Both the position numbers and the translations under genes were made by a program. The notes under the pieces are model-generated. The model worked only from the letters and a program-made list of their open reading frames with translations. It searched no databases and was not told the DNA's origin. Below, one piece after another: positions 9,887 through 18,908 of a stretch of DNA of 64,000 bases (within the stretch, counting starts at the first letter, position 1; each line of letters begins with the position of its first letter). Source of the DNA: Pseudomonadota bacterium (GTDB lineage Bacteria > Pseudomonadota > Gammaproteobacteria > Burkholderiales > Burkholderiaceae_C). The DNA is taken from assembly GCA_020161775.1 (NCBI GenBank), contig JAIUOW010000013.1, forward strand, positions 1 to 64,000. The letters run 5' to 3'.

Positions 9887-10800
9887 CCGCCGCCAAAGAC
9901 AAGGAAGCCCTGTTCTGGGGTCTGGTGGGCATCACGCTGTTTGCCGCCACGTTGCCCATGACGCGGCTTGCCGTGGGTGCGTCGGATGCACCCCAGCTGT
10001 CGCCGTGGTTCGTCACCTTCGGCCGCGCAGCCGTGGCGGGCGTGCTGTCGGTGGGTTACCTGTTGTGGCAGCGCCAGCGCGGGCAACTCAGGGTGCCGCA
10101 GCGCGCCGAATGGCCGCTGGTCGGCGTCACTGCGTTCGGCGTGATCGTGGGCTTTCCGCTGTTCCTGGCACTGGCGTTGCGCCACGTACCCAGCACCCAC
10201 GGCGCCGTGGTGACGGCGCTGCTGCCGCTGTCCACTGCCGTGCTGGGCGCGTTGTGGTTCCGCCAGCGGCCGTCGGCTGGGTTCTGGGCCTGCGCGGTGC
10301 TAGGCAGCGGGCTGGTGCTGGCCTACATGGTGTGGCGCGCAGGCGGCCTGTACCTGGGCGCGGCCAACATTTACCTGCTTGTCGCCATGACGACCGGTGC
10401 ATTCGGCTACATCGGCGGGGCACGCCTGACACCGCGCCTGGGCGCCGAGCAGGTCATCTGCTGGGTGCTGGTCAGCTGCCTGCCGCTGACGGTGCCGCTG
10501 GCCTGGCTGTTCGCCCCTGCCGATTTCAGCGCCATCGCGGCCATCAGTTGGGTGGGCTTTGCCTACGTCGCGCTGTTCTCCATGTGGATCGGCTTCTTTG
10601 CCTGGTACCGCGCGCTGGCCCTGGGCGCGGTGCGCGTCAGCCAGATCCAGCTGGTCCAGCCGTTCCTGAGTTTGTTGTTTGCCGTGCCGCTGGCGGGCGA
10701 GCGGCTGGACCTGGTGACACTGGTGTTTGCACTGGCCGTCATTGCCACCGTCTATGCCGGCAAGAAAATGCCCATCCACACCACCACAACGCCCGCATGA
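9883..10800 (+). CDS. EamA/DMT superfamily transporter
   Basis: This 305-residue protein has ten predicted membrane helices arranged as two EamA repeats (about residues 10-135 and 150-290). It ends in a basic tail (AGKKMP). The start is the ATG that overlaps the stop of the LysE gene, which fixes the reading and shows coupling. DMT exporters of this type extrude amino acids, nucleobases or small metabolites, so this operon carries two unrelated exporters side by side. Confidence 0.88.
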   Translation: MTAAKDKEALFWGLVGITLFAATLPMTRLAVGASDAPQLSPWFVTFGRAAVAGVLSVGYLLWQRQRGQLRVPQRAEWPLVGVTAFGVIVGFPLFLALALRHVPSTHGAVVTALLPLSTAVLGALWFRQRPSAGFWACAVLGSGLVLAYMVWRAGGLYLGAANIYLLVAMTTGAFGYIGGARLTPRLGAEQVICWVLVSCLPLTVPLAWLFAPADFSAIAAISWVGFAYVALFSMWIGFFAWYRALALGAVRVSQIQLVQPFLSLLFAVPLAGERLDLVTLVFALAVIATVYAGKKMPIHTTTTPA

Positions 10801-10888
10801 AACTGAACGCATCCCGTTCGGCACGACCGGCGGGTCCGCCGCAATGGCGCCACCCTTTTCATTGTTGACTGACCCGAAAGACCCAGAA

Positions 10889-12094
10889 ATGAAATCCGAC
10901 GACCTGAACACCCTCCAGTGGACCCTGGCGCGCCGCGCCGAACGGATGAACCCGTCCGTCATCCGCGAGATCCTCAAGGTCACCGAAAAGCCCGGCATCA
11001 TCAGCTTTGCCGGTGGCCTGCCGTCGCCCAGGACCTTTCCGATCGACGCGTTCTCCGAGGCCTGTGCCAAGGTGCTGCGCGAAGACGGCCAGGGCGCGCT
11101 GCAGTACGCCGCCAGCGAAGGCTATGGCCCGCTGCGCGAGGCGGTCGCCTCGCAGCTGCCGTGGATGGTGGACCCGGCCCAGGTGCTGATCACCACCGGC
11201 AGCCAGCAGGGCCTGGACCTGGTGGCCAAGGTGCTGGTGGACGCGGGCAGCCGCATCCTGGTGGAGACGCCCACCTACCTGGGCGCCCTGCAGGCCTTCA
11301 CCCCCATGGAACCCGAGGTGGTGAGCGTGGCCAGCGACGCCGAAGGCATTGACGTGGACGACCTGGCCGCCAAAGCTGGCACCGGCGATACCCGCGCGCG
11401 CTTCCTGTACGTGCTGCCCAACTTCCAGAACCCCACGGGCCGCACCATGAGCGAGGCACGCCGCGCGGCGCTGTCAGCGCGCGCCGCGGCGCTGGGCCTG
11501 CCCATCATTGAGGACAACCCCTATGGCGACCTGTGGTTCGACGCACCGCCCCCGCTGCCGTTGACCGCGCGCAACCCCGAGGGCTGCATCTACCTGGGCT
11601 CGTTCTCCAAGGTGCTGGCGCCGGGCCTGCGGCTGGGTTTTCTGGTGGCGCCCAAGGCCATGTATCCCAAGCTGCTGCAGGCCAAGCAGGCCGCCGACCT
11701 GCACAGCCCCAGCTTCAACCAGCGCATGGTCGCCGAGGTGATGAAGCACGGCTTCCTGGACCGGCACGTGCCCACCATCCGCGCGCTGTACAAGTCGCAG
11801 CGCGATGCGATGCTGGCCGCGCTCACCAAAGAGATGGATGGGCTCGACGTGCAGTGGAACAGCCCGGACGGCGGCATGTTCCTGTGGGCGCGGCTGCCCG
11901 CCGGCATGAGCGCCGTTGAACTGCTGCCCAAGGCCGTGGAAAAAAGCGTGGCCTTTGTGCCCGGCGCGGCCTTCTACGCCGACAACGCCGACCCGCGCAC
12001 GCTGCGCCTGAGCTTTGTGACGGCCAGCGTGGACCAGATCAACACCGGCGTTGCCGCCCTGGCCGCAGCCATCCGCGAAGCAAAGACGGCCTGA
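10889..12094 (+). CDS. PLP-dependent aminotransferase (LysN/AADAT-like)
   Basis: This 401-residue fold-type I aminotransferase has FAGGLPSP at the N-terminus, the NFQNPTGR motif, and the PLP lysine in LGSFSKVLAPGLRLGF. The length and motifs fit the 2-aminoadipate/aromatic/branched-chain aminotransferase group rather than a MocR, since there is no DNA-binding domain. I chose the ATG at 10889 (MKSDDL), where the conserved N-terminal arm begins; an in-frame ATG 15 codons upstream is possible. It lies about 90 bases after the EamA gene. Confidence 0.88.
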   Translation: MKSDDLNTLQWTLARRAERMNPSVIREILKVTEKPGIISFAGGLPSPRTFPIDAFSEACAKVLREDGQGALQYAASEGYGPLREAVASQLPWMVDPAQVLITTGSQQGLDLVAKVLVDAGSRILVETPTYLGALQAFTPMEPEVVSVASDAEGIDVDDLAAKAGTGDTRARFLYVLPNFQNPTGRTMSEARRAALSARAAALGLPIIEDNPYGDLWFDAPPPLPLTARNPEGCIYLGSFSKVLAPGLRLGFLVAPKAMYPKLLQAKQAADLHSPSFNQRMVAEVMKHGFLDRHVPTIRALYKSQRDAMLAALTKEMDGLDVQWNSPDGGMFLWARLPAGMSAVELLPKAVEKSVAFVPGAAFYADNADPRTLRLSFVTASVDQINTGVAALAAAIREAKTA

Positions 12095-12097
12095 ACG

Positions 12098-12718
12098 ATG
12101 CTGCACATCTGGGGACGCATCAGCTCCATCAACGTGCGCAAGGTCGTCTGGGCCGTGCAGTACCTGAACCTCGCGCACCGGCGCACCGACGCGGGCGGGC
12201 AGTTCGGCATCGTGAAGACGCCGGACTACCTGGCCCACAACCCCAACGCGCTGGTGCCGCTGCTGGAGGACGGTGATTTCCGCCTGTGGGAATCCAACGT
12301 CATCCTGCGCTACCTGTGCGCCCGCCACGCGCCCGGCACGCTGTACCCGCAGGAGCTCAAGGCCCGCTTTGACGCCGAGCGCTGGATGGACTGGCAGCAG
12401 ACCACGCTGAACCCGGCCGGGCGCGACGCCTTCGTGCAGCTGATCCGCCGCCCCGGCGGGCGGGTGGATGCCACACGGGTAGATGCCTCGGTGGCCGCCA
12501 CCACGCCGCTGCTGGACCTGCTGGACGCGCACCTGGCGCGCCAGCCCTTCATGGCCGGCAGCCAGCTGACCATGGCGGACATTCCCATCGCCTGCGAAAT
12601 CCACCGCTGGCGTGGCACACCCCTGCCCCACCAGCCCCGGGCGCACCTGGACCGCTGGTACCAGCACATGCTGGCGCTGCCCGCGTCGCGCGGCGTGCTG
12701 GACATCGTTCTTTCCTGA
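12098..12718 (+). CDS. Glutathione S-transferase family protein
   Basis: This 206-residue protein has the two-domain GST fold: an N-terminal thioredoxin-like half, with NALVPLLEDG and the glutathione-contacting ESNVILRYL, and an all-helical C-terminal half, with the LTMADIPIACE capping motif. The first strand is MLHIWGRISSINVRKVVW, the region of the catalytic Ser/Cys. It starts three bases after the aminotransferase stop, so it belongs to the same transcript. The substrate is unknown. Confidence 0.88.
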   Translation: MLHIWGRISSINVRKVVWAVQYLNLAHRRTDAGGQFGIVKTPDYLAHNPNALVPLLEDGDFRLWESNVILRYLCARHAPGTLYPQELKARFDAERWMDWQQTTLNPAGRDAFVQLIRRPGGRVDATRVDASVAATTPLLDLLDAHLARQPFMAGSQLTMADIPIACEIHRWRGTPLPHQPRAHLDRWYQHMLALPASRGVLDIVLS

Positions 12719-12729
12719 AGCTTCCTTCC

Positions 12730-13590
12730 ATGAAAACACGCCCATTCAAGCAAGTCGATGTGTTCACCGCCGAGCCCTACCTGGGCAACCCGCTGGCCGT
12801 GGTGCTGGACGGCACGGGCCTGAGCACGGAAGAAATGCAGCACTTCACCAACTGGACCAACCTGTCGGAGGCCACGTTTTTGCTGCCGCCCACCCAGGCG
12901 GGTGCGGACTACAAGGTGCGCATCTTCTGCCCAGGCCGAGAACTGCCCTTCGCCGGCCACCCCACGCTGGGCAGCTGCCACGCCTGGCTGCAGGCCGGCG
13001 GCAAGCCCCAGGGGGAGTACGTGGTGCAGGAGTGCGGCGTGGGCCTGGTCAAGCTCAGGCGCGACGGCGAACGCCTGGCCTTTGCCGCGCCGCCCCTGAA
13101 GAAAAGCGGCCCGCTGCCCGAAGCAGAGGTGGCCCTGATCGCCCGCGGCCTGGGCGTGGCGCACAGCGACATCGTGGCGCACGCCTGGTGCGACAACGGT
13201 CCCAACTGGCGCGGCGTGATGCTGAAGACGGCCGGGCAGGTGCTTGCCCTCAAGCCCGATGCAGCCGTGCTGGCCGGGTTGGATGTGGGCGTGGTGGGCC
13301 CGCGCGGCAAGGTGGGCGTGGTGGGTGCCAGCGACGCAGAAGGCATCGCCTTTGAAGTGCGCGCCTTTTTCCCCGGCAACAACGGCATGGCCGAAGACCC
13401 GGTCACTGGCAGCCTGAATGCGGCGTTGGCGCAGTGGTTGATTGGGGCGGGGTTGGCACCTTCCAGCTACGTCGCCAGCCAGGGAACAGCACTGGGCCGG
13501 GCCGGTCGTGTGTTTGTGGAGCAGTCGGGTACGGACATCTGGATTGGCGGGGGGTCCGTGACTTGCGTGGATGGGACGGTTTTGCTTTGA
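12730..13590 (+). CDS. PhzF family isomerase/epimerase
   Basis: This 286-residue protein fits the PhzF fold of two diaminopimelate-epimerase-like halves. FTAEPYLGNPLAVVLDG opens the protein and LSEATFL carries the probable catalytic glutamate. The phosphate-site motifs FAGHPTLG and ...EDPVTGSLNAALAQWL are intact. There is no phenazine pathway nearby; most bacterial PhzF homologues have unknown substrates. It lies 11 bases after the GST gene, within the same run of genes. Confidence 0.9.
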   Translation: MKTRPFKQVDVFTAEPYLGNPLAVVLDGTGLSTEEMQHFTNWTNLSEATFLLPPTQAGADYKVRIFCPGRELPFAGHPTLGSCHAWLQAGGKPQGEYVVQECGVGLVKLRRDGERLAFAAPPLKKSGPLPEAEVALIARGLGVAHSDIVAHAWCDNGPNWRGVMLKTAGQVLALKPDAAVLAGLDVGVVGPRGKVGVVGASDAEGIAFEVRAFFPGNNGMAEDPVTGSLNAALAQWLIGAGLAPSSYVASQGTALGRAGRVFVEQSGTDIWIGGGSVTCVDGTVLL

Positions 13591-13654
13591 CCTTTTTTCG
13601 GCACAGGCAATCCCGCAATCCACGCCCACAAAAAGCAAAAACCCAGGAGAAGCA

Positions 13655-14341
13655 ATGACCGCCCGTCTGGACCACCTCGTCATCGTCTCCACCACGCTCG
13701 AAGAAGGCGTGGCCTGGTGCGAAGCCACACTGGGCATCACCCCCGGCCCAGGTGGTGAGCACCCGCTGATGGGCACGCACAACCGCCTGTTCCGCGTGGC
13801 CACGGTGGACTATCCGCGCGCCTATGCCGAAATCATCGCGATCAATCCGGCCGCGCCCACGCCCGTGCCCGCACGCACCGGCCGCTGGTTTGACATGGAC
13901 AACCCTGCCCTGCGCGCGCGCGTGGCGCAGGAGGGCCCGCAGCTCGTTCATTTCGTGGCCAACGTGCCCGACGTGGCGAATGCCCTGGCGGCCTGGGCGG
14001 CGCTGGGCATCGACCGCGGGCCGGCGCTGGCAGCCTCGCGCATGACGCCGCGCGGCCTGCTGGAATGGCAGATCACCGTGCGCGACGACGGCCAGCGGCT
14101 GTTTGACGGCACCCTGCCCACGCTCATTGAATGGGGCCCTGTGCACCCGGCAGGCACCATGATGGAGTCGGGCGTCACGCTGCAGTCGCTCACGGTGCAC
14201 CACCCGCAGGCCGATGCCCTGCGCGCCGCGTACCAGGCCATCGGCCTGCAGGGCGTGACCGTCAAGCCGGGCGAGCCCAACCTGGTGGCCACGCTGCGCA
14301 CCCCGCGCGGCGCGGTCACGCTGGAATCCAGAGGGATATGA
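13655..14341 (+). CDS. VOC/glyoxalase-like domain protein
   Basis: This 228-residue protein belongs to the VOC fold, of the glyoxalase_3 type with one long copy: DHLVIVSTTLEEGVAWCE opens the first repeat and EIIAINP closes it. I took the ATG at 13655, preceded by a CAGGAG ribosome site, rather than an in-frame start upstream within the phzF end. No reaction can be assigned. The next gene begins one base after its stop, so they are co-translated. Confidence 0.82.
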   Translation: MTARLDHLVIVSTTLEEGVAWCEATLGITPGPGGEHPLMGTHNRLFRVATVDYPRAYAEIIAINPAAPTPVPARTGRWFDMDNPALRARVAQEGPQLVHFVANVPDVANALAAWAALGIDRGPALAASRMTPRGLLEWQITVRDDGQRLFDGTLPTLIEWGPVHPAGTMMESGVTLQSLTVHHPQADALRAAYQAIGLQGVTVKPGEPNLVATLRTPRGAVTLESRGI

Positions 14342-14342
14342 G

Positions 14343-14975
14343 ATGTTGACGATCACCGAACTCGGCTGGTTTGCGCTGGCCGCCCTGCTGCTGGTGCTGA
14401 CGCCCGGCCCCAACATGATTTACTGCGTGTCACGCACGCTGGTGCAGGGCCGTAGCGCGGGGCTGGTGTCGCTGGCCGGCGTGCTGCTGGGCTTTGTGGT
14501 GCACCTGATGGCCGCGGCGCTGGGCCTGACGGCGCTGCTGCTGGCCGTGCCGCTGGCGTTTGACGCCATCAAGCTCACGGGCGCTGCCTACCTGCTGTGG
14601 CTGGCCTGGCAGGCCGTGCGACCGGGCGGCGCCGCACCGTTTGAAACCCGTTCATTGCCGGTGGACAGCCATGCGACGCTGTTTCGCATGGGCTTCCTGA
14701 CCAACCTGCTCAACCCCAAGGTGGCCATGTTCTACCTGTCGTTCTTTCCGCAATTTTTGCACCCCGAGCGCGGCAACGTGCTGCTGCAAAGCCTGGCGCT
14801 GGGCGCCGTGCAGATCAGCGTCAGCGGCGCGGTCAATGCGCTGATCATCCTGGGCGCTGGCACCATCACCGCCTTCCTTTCCCAGAGCGCGGGCTGGCTG
14901 CGCGCGCAGCGCTATGTGATGGGCAGCGTGCTGGCGGCGCTGGCCGTGCGCATTGCGCTGGAGGAAAAGAAATGA
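14343..14975 (+). CDS. LysE/RhtB family exporter (second copy)
   Basis: This 210-residue membrane protein has the TPGPNM motif after the first helix and six hydrophobic segments. It is clearly diverged from the LysE protein at 9272, so the operon holds two LysE-type exporters plus an EamA exporter. It overlaps the following threonine-dehydratase-like gene by ATGA. Coupling to an enzyme that deaminates threonine or serine suggests an amino-acid detoxification role. Confidence 0.9.
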   Translation: MLTITELGWFALAALLLVLTPGPNMIYCVSRTLVQGRSAGLVSLAGVLLGFVVHLMAAALGLTALLLAVPLAFDAIKLTGAAYLLWLAWQAVRPGGAAPFETRSLPVDSHATLFRMGFLTNLLNPKVAMFYLSFFPQFLHPERGNVLLQSLALGAVQISVSGAVNALIILGAGTITAFLSQSAGWLRAQRYVMGSVLAALAVRIALEEKK

Positions 14976-15928
14976 ACTTCACCCGCGAACAAGTGCAGGC
15001 CGCGCAACGCACCGTGTACGCCGCCATGCCGCCCACGCCCCAATACGCCTGGCCCCTGCTGCAGCAACGCTTGGGCTTCAAGGTCTGGGTCAAACACGAG
15101 AACCACACGCCTGCAGGCGCTTTCAAGGTGCGCGGCGGGCTGACGTACTTTGAGCAGCTGGGCCAGGTCAAGGGCGTGATCAGCGCCACACGGGGCAACC
15201 ACGGCCAGTCGGTCGGCTTTGCAGCGCGGCGCTACGGCATCCCGGCCACCATCGTCGTGCCGCATGGCAACTCACTGGAAAAGAACGCCGCCATGCGCGC
15301 CTTGGGCGTGACACTGATCGAACACGGAGAGGATTTCCAGGCCGCGCGCGAACACGCCATCCAGCTGGCGCAAACCCAGGGCCTGCACATGGTGCCGTCG
15401 TTCCACCCCGAGCTGATCCGCGGCGTCATGACGTACTGGGTGGAATTTTTTGAAAGCTTTGCGCAGGGCGCGGCGCCGGACGTGGTGTTCGTGCCGCTGG
15501 GCCTGGGCTCGGGCTTCAGCGCGGCGGCCGCCGCGCGGGCATACACCGGCGTCAAGACAAAGCTGGTCGGCGTGGTGTCCGCCCATGCCACCATGTACCA
15601 GGATTCATTCCGCGCGCGCCGCGCGATCGAATCGCCCGTGACCACGGTGCTGGCCGACGGCATGGCCTGCCGCGTGCCCGAGCCCGGCGCGCTGGACGCG
15701 CTGCTGCGCGAAGCCGACGACGTGGTGGCCGTGACCGACGACGAAGTAGCCGAAGCCATGCGCGTGCTGTTTGCCGACACCCACAACGTGGCCGAAGGCG
15801 CGGGCGCCGCGTCGCTGGCAGCCGCCATACAGCAGCGCGAGCGCCTGCAGGGCCAGGTGGTGGGCACCACGCTGTGCGGCGGCAATGTGGACAGCGCGGT
15901 GTTTGCGCGGGTGCTGTCCCGCGCCTGA
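14972..15928 (+). CDS. Threonine/serine dehydratase-like PLP enzyme
   Basis: This 318-residue fold-type II PLP enzyme has the cofactor lysine in AGAFKVRGG, the substrate loop TRGNHGQS and the phosphate-binding glycine loop LGLGSGFSA. The C-terminal regulatory ACT domain of biosynthetic IlvA is absent, so it resembles catabolic threonine dehydratases or hydroxyaspartate dehydratases. It is the last gene of the co-directional run that starts at 9272. Substrate choice between L-threonine, L-serine and a hydroxyaspartate cannot be settled here. Confidence 0.86.
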   Translation: MNFTREQVQAAQRTVYAAMPPTPQYAWPLLQQRLGFKVWVKHENHTPAGAFKVRGGLTYFEQLGQVKGVISATRGNHGQSVGFAARRYGIPATIVVPHGNSLEKNAAMRALGVTLIEHGEDFQAAREHAIQLAQTQGLHMVPSFHPELIRGVMTYWVEFFESFAQGAAPDVVFVPLGLGSGFSAAAAARAYTGVKTKLVGVVSAHATMYQDSFRARRAIESPVTTVLADGMACRVPEPGALDALLREADDVVAVTDDEVAEAMRVLFADTHNVAEGAGAASLAAAIQQRERLQGQVVGTTLCGGNVDSAVFARVLSRA

Positions 15929-15994
15929 CAGCCCAGGCATCCCGGCGTCGCCCCGGCGACTGAACGCGCCCGCGCGCATGGCCAGAATGGGCGC

Positions 15995-16666
15995 ATGGGC
16001 AATCTCTACCTTGTGCGTCACGGCCAGGCCTCGTTTGGCGAAGACGACTACGACAAACTCAGCGCGCTGGGCCACCAGCAGAGCATGCGCCTGGGTGAAT
16101 ACTTCAAGGCCAGGGGCATTGCGTTCGACGCGGTGGTCACCGGCACGCTGCGCCGCCACGCCGAGACGTTTGCCGGCATCGCCCAGGGCCTGGGCCTGCA
16201 GGCCGAGGCGCTGCAGTGGCCGGGCCTGAATGAATACGACAGCGAAGCGGTCATTGCCACCATCCACCCGCACAAGCTGGAAAAGCCCACCTCGCCCGAG
16301 ATGTACCGCCACCATTTCCGGCTGCTGCGTGACGGCCTGAACCAGTGGATGGCCGGCGTGGTCAGCCCGCGCGGCATGCCCAGCTACAGCGATTTCGTGA
16401 GCGGCATCACCAGCGCGCTGGACCATGTGCGCGCGCAACACCATGGCCAGAACGTGCTGCTGGTGTCCAGCGGCGGGCCAATCTCCACCGCCGTGGGCCA
16501 TGTGCTGGGCACCAGCGCGGAAGCCACCATCGAGCTGAACCTGCGCATCCGCAACAGCAGCGTGACCGAGTTTGCATTCACGCCCAAGCGGCACATGCTG
16601 GTCACCTACAACACGTTGCCGCACCTGGACGAGGCGCGGTACAAGGACTGGATCACCTACGCCTGA
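15995..16666 (+). CDS. Histidine phosphatase family protein
   Basis: This 223-residue protein has the phosphoglycerate-mutase-like fold: the phosphohistidine motif LVRHGQASF at the N-terminus, and a later VSSGGPIST that replaces the usual SHG motif. Conserved arginines follow GTLRRH. The second catalytic histidine motif is therefore atypical. It is followed by a convergent FAD oxidoreductase, overlapping by ten bases. Cellular role unknown. Confidence 0.85.
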   Translation: MGNLYLVRHGQASFGEDDYDKLSALGHQQSMRLGEYFKARGIAFDAVVTGTLRRHAETFAGIAQGLGLQAEALQWPGLNEYDSEAVIATIHPHKLEKPTSPEMYRHHFRLLRDGLNQWMAGVVSPRGMPSYSDFVSGITSALDHVRAQHHGQNVLLVSSGGPISTAVGHVLGTSAEATIELNLRIRNSSVTEFAFTPKRHMLVTYNTLPHLDEARYKDWITYA

Positions 16667-18021
16667 GCGGGTGCCCCAAGCCCCAGCCAGGCGCCGTCGG
16701 CCTGCAGCTGCGTTTGCAGAGCTGCCACGTCCAGCTCGCGCGGCGCGGTGCCGGCCTTCAGCGCCAGTGCTGCCGCCGTGCCCGCGGCCTGCCCCATCAC
16801 AAAACACGCGCCGGACACCCGCGCGGCCGACTGGCCCAGGTGCGTCATGGACGCACAGCGCCCGGCCACCAGCAGGTTGTGCATGCCCTGGGGCAGCAGC
16901 ATGCGGTAGGGCAGGTGGTTGTAGCCCCGGCAGTTCGGGATGTCCTGGAAGCGGAACGACACATCGCCCGCCACATGCTCCTCGATCATCCAGCCGTTCA
17001 CGCCGATGTTGTCGTCAAAGCTCACGCACTGCAGCACGTCGTCGCCGGTGAGCTGGTAGTCACCGACCACGCGGCGCGTCTCGCGCACGCCCACCTGCGG
17101 CGCAATCTCCAGGATGTAGGCGTTCTCGAACCCCGGCGCCGATTCGCGCAGGAACTCAAAGAAATCCACGATCTGGCGCCGGCCCTCGACCTCGGCCGCG
17201 CTGAGCTGCAACGCGTCCGTGCCATCCACCGGGCCGCCGCTGGCGTTGGCCAGCTGCGTCACGTTGGCGCGCCATTCGGCCGGGTTCTTCTGCGGGCGGA
17301 TGATGGGCGACTTGCGCGGGAACCTTCGGCCTTTGGCCTCGGCCTCCTGCATCAGCCGGCCAAAATGGTTCCAGGCGTCACCGGCACGCACCGGGTCCAC
17401 GCCGTTCACGCGGAACATGGTGGACGGGTACATCATCCCGTGGCCGTCCGCGCCTTTTTCAAACGGCGCGCCGGCATGCGCGGCCAGGTCGCCGTCGCCC
17501 GAACAGTCGATGAACATGCGCGCCAGCACGGCCTGCCGGCCTGAGCGCGTCTCGATCAGCAGCGCGCCGATGTCGCCCGGCGCGTTCATCACCACGCCCA
17601 CGGCCTGCGCATGGAACAGCAGCTGCGCGCCGCTGGAAAGCACCAGCTCGTCCGCAGCTACCTTAAAGGCTGCTGTGTCGTAAGCCTGCGCGGAAATCTT
17701 GCCGCCAAACAGCGAATGCGGCGCGTTCAGGCCGCCCAGCTGCGCCATGCGCGCCAGCAGCTCGCCGGCCACGCCATGCACCACCTGCTGCACCGTGCCA
17801 TGCACATTGGCATGCAGGCCGCAGAAGTTGGTGACGCCCGCCGCCGTGCCCATGCCGCCCAGAAAACCGTAACGCTCCACCAGCAGCGTGCGCTGCCCCA
17901 GCCGCGCCGCGGCCGCGGCGGCCGTGATGCCGGCGGGCCCGCCACCCAGCACCACCACGTCAAACTCACCCAGCACCGGCGTCTGGCGCGCGGGCTCGGT
18001 CAGGCAGGAGGGGACTGTCAT
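16657..18021 (-). CDS. FAD-dependent oxidoreductase
   Basis: This 454-residue flavoprotein begins with a clear dinucleotide-binding motif (VVVLGGGPAGITAA) and the FAD_oxidored-type ERYGFLGGMGT stretch. A later FIDCSGDGDLAA and a C-terminal AGRCASMTHLGQSAARV complete the FAD site. Family members oxidise diverse small molecules, and no substrate is evident. It may share a transcript with the small protein at 18026, whose stop lies four bases upstream of its start. Confidence 0.85.
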   Translation of the reverse strand: MTVPSCLTEPARQTPVLGEFDVVVLGGGPAGITAAAAAARLGQRTLLVERYGFLGGMGTAAGVTNFCGLHANVHGTVQQVVHGVAGELLARMAQLGGLNAPHSLFGGKISAQAYDTAAFKVAADELVLSSGAQLLFHAQAVGVVMNAPGDIGALLIETRSGRQAVLARMFIDCSGDGDLAAHAGAPFEKGADGHGMMYPSTMFRVNGVDPVRAGDAWNHFGRLMQEAEAKGRRFPRKSPIIRPQKNPAEWRANVTQLANASGGPVDGTDALQLSAAEVEGRRQIVDFFEFLRESAPGFENAYILEIAPQVGVRETRRVVGDYQLTGDDVLQCVSFDDNIGVNGWMIEEHVAGDVSFRFQDIPNCRGYNHLPYRMLLPQGMHNLLVAGRCASMTHLGQSAARVSGACFVMGQAAGTAAALALKAGTAPRELDVAALQTQLQADGAWLGLGAPAQA

Positions 18022-18025
18022 GGGC

Positions 18026-18262
18026 TCAGGCCTGTGGCTTGCTGTCCATCACCACCGACCAGTTGCCCCAGGCCGCGTCGGTGGCATGGCGCGCCGCCAT
18101 CCAGTGGTGGAACTCCGGCGATTTCAATGCGTCTGCCACATCGCCCGCGGCATGCGCCCGCGCATGGACGGCATCGAAGCGGTCTTCGGCCTCGCGTTCT
18201 TGCGCCTGCTTTTGTTCAGCAGCTGCCTCGGCAGCCGTAATTTCTTCGGACCAATCGCTCAT
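18026..18262 (-). CDS. Small hypothetical protein
   Basis: This 78-residue acidic protein (MSDWSEEITAAEAAAEQKQAQ) is predicted to be mainly helical, with a Trp/His-rich C-terminal part (FHHWMAARHATDAAWGNW). I do not recognise a domain. Support for a real gene comes from its codon use, its fit just upstream of the FAD oxidoreductase on the same strand, and the divergent promoter gap to the RGS gene. Function unknown. Confidence 0.6.
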   Translation of the reverse strand: MSDWSEEITAAEAAAEQKQAQEREAEDRFDAVHARAHAAGDVADALKSPEFHHWMAARHATDAAWGNWSVVMDSKPQA

Positions 18263-18372
18263 GAATACCCTTTGAATAGGCCCCGAGTATGACGCCTCTG
18301 TGCCGCAGCGCCGCCGGGCAGCTGTTACGATCCCCAGCGCCTATCCCGCCCCCACACAAGGAGTAGCGACGC

Positions 18373-18897
18373 ATGACCACCGGCAACAACAGAAGCCGCA
18401 GCAATGCCGTGAACTGGACCAGCGACCCCCGCCTCGCGCCGGTGCAGCAGGGCCGCAGCCGCGGGCACGTCGTGACCAGCAGGCCGATGCCCTCGCTTGA
18501 GAAGCTGATGGAAGACGGGTTTTTCTTCGCGGCGTTCCTGAGCTTTGCCACCCAGGAGTTCAGCGGCGAGAACCTCGAGTTCTGGCGGGACGTGCAGCAG
18601 TTCCGCAAGCTGGGCTTCCCGACCGTGCTCAACGCGCGGGTGATCTACAGCAAGTATGTGGCGGCCGGCTCGCAGCACGAAATCAACATCCGCAACGCAA
18701 CGCGCGACGACATCAAGCGCAAGCTGGGCCAGCTGCAGGGCATCTATGAAAGCAACTTCTCGGACCGCCACGCACTGGCGGGTGTTTTTGACGACGCCAT
18801 GGTTGAAAACATGATGACCCTGTCCGATACCTACAGCCGCTTCATTTTCTCTGACGGCTACGCGCGCTGCATGAAGCAGCTGGGCTACACCGTCTGA
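18373..18897 (+). CDS. RGS (regulator of G-protein signalling) domain protein
   Basis: This 174-residue protein has a nearly complete RGS domain from about residue 39 to 170. The most conserved RGS block, EFSxEN(L/I)xFW, appears as EFSGENLEFW. INIRNATRDDI matches the loop before helix 6, and DTYSRFIFSDGY matches the final YPRF-type motif. There is no signal peptide or membrane segment, and about 38 basic residues precede the domain. RGS domains are known as GTPase activators of eukaryotic G-alpha subunits, which bacteria lack, so the partner is unknown. A GGAG ribosome site lies just upstream. The DUF3237 gene follows 11 bases later. Confidence 0.88.
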   Translation: MTTGNNRSRSNAVNWTSDPRLAPVQQGRSRGHVVTSRPMPSLEKLMEDGFFFAAFLSFATQEFSGENLEFWRDVQQFRKLGFPTVLNARVIYSKYVAAGSQHEINIRNATRDDIKRKLGQLQGIYESNFSDRHALAGVFDDAMVENMMTLSDTYSRFIFSDGYARCMKQLGYTV

Positions 18898-18908
18898 CAC
18901 CCCGCCCG

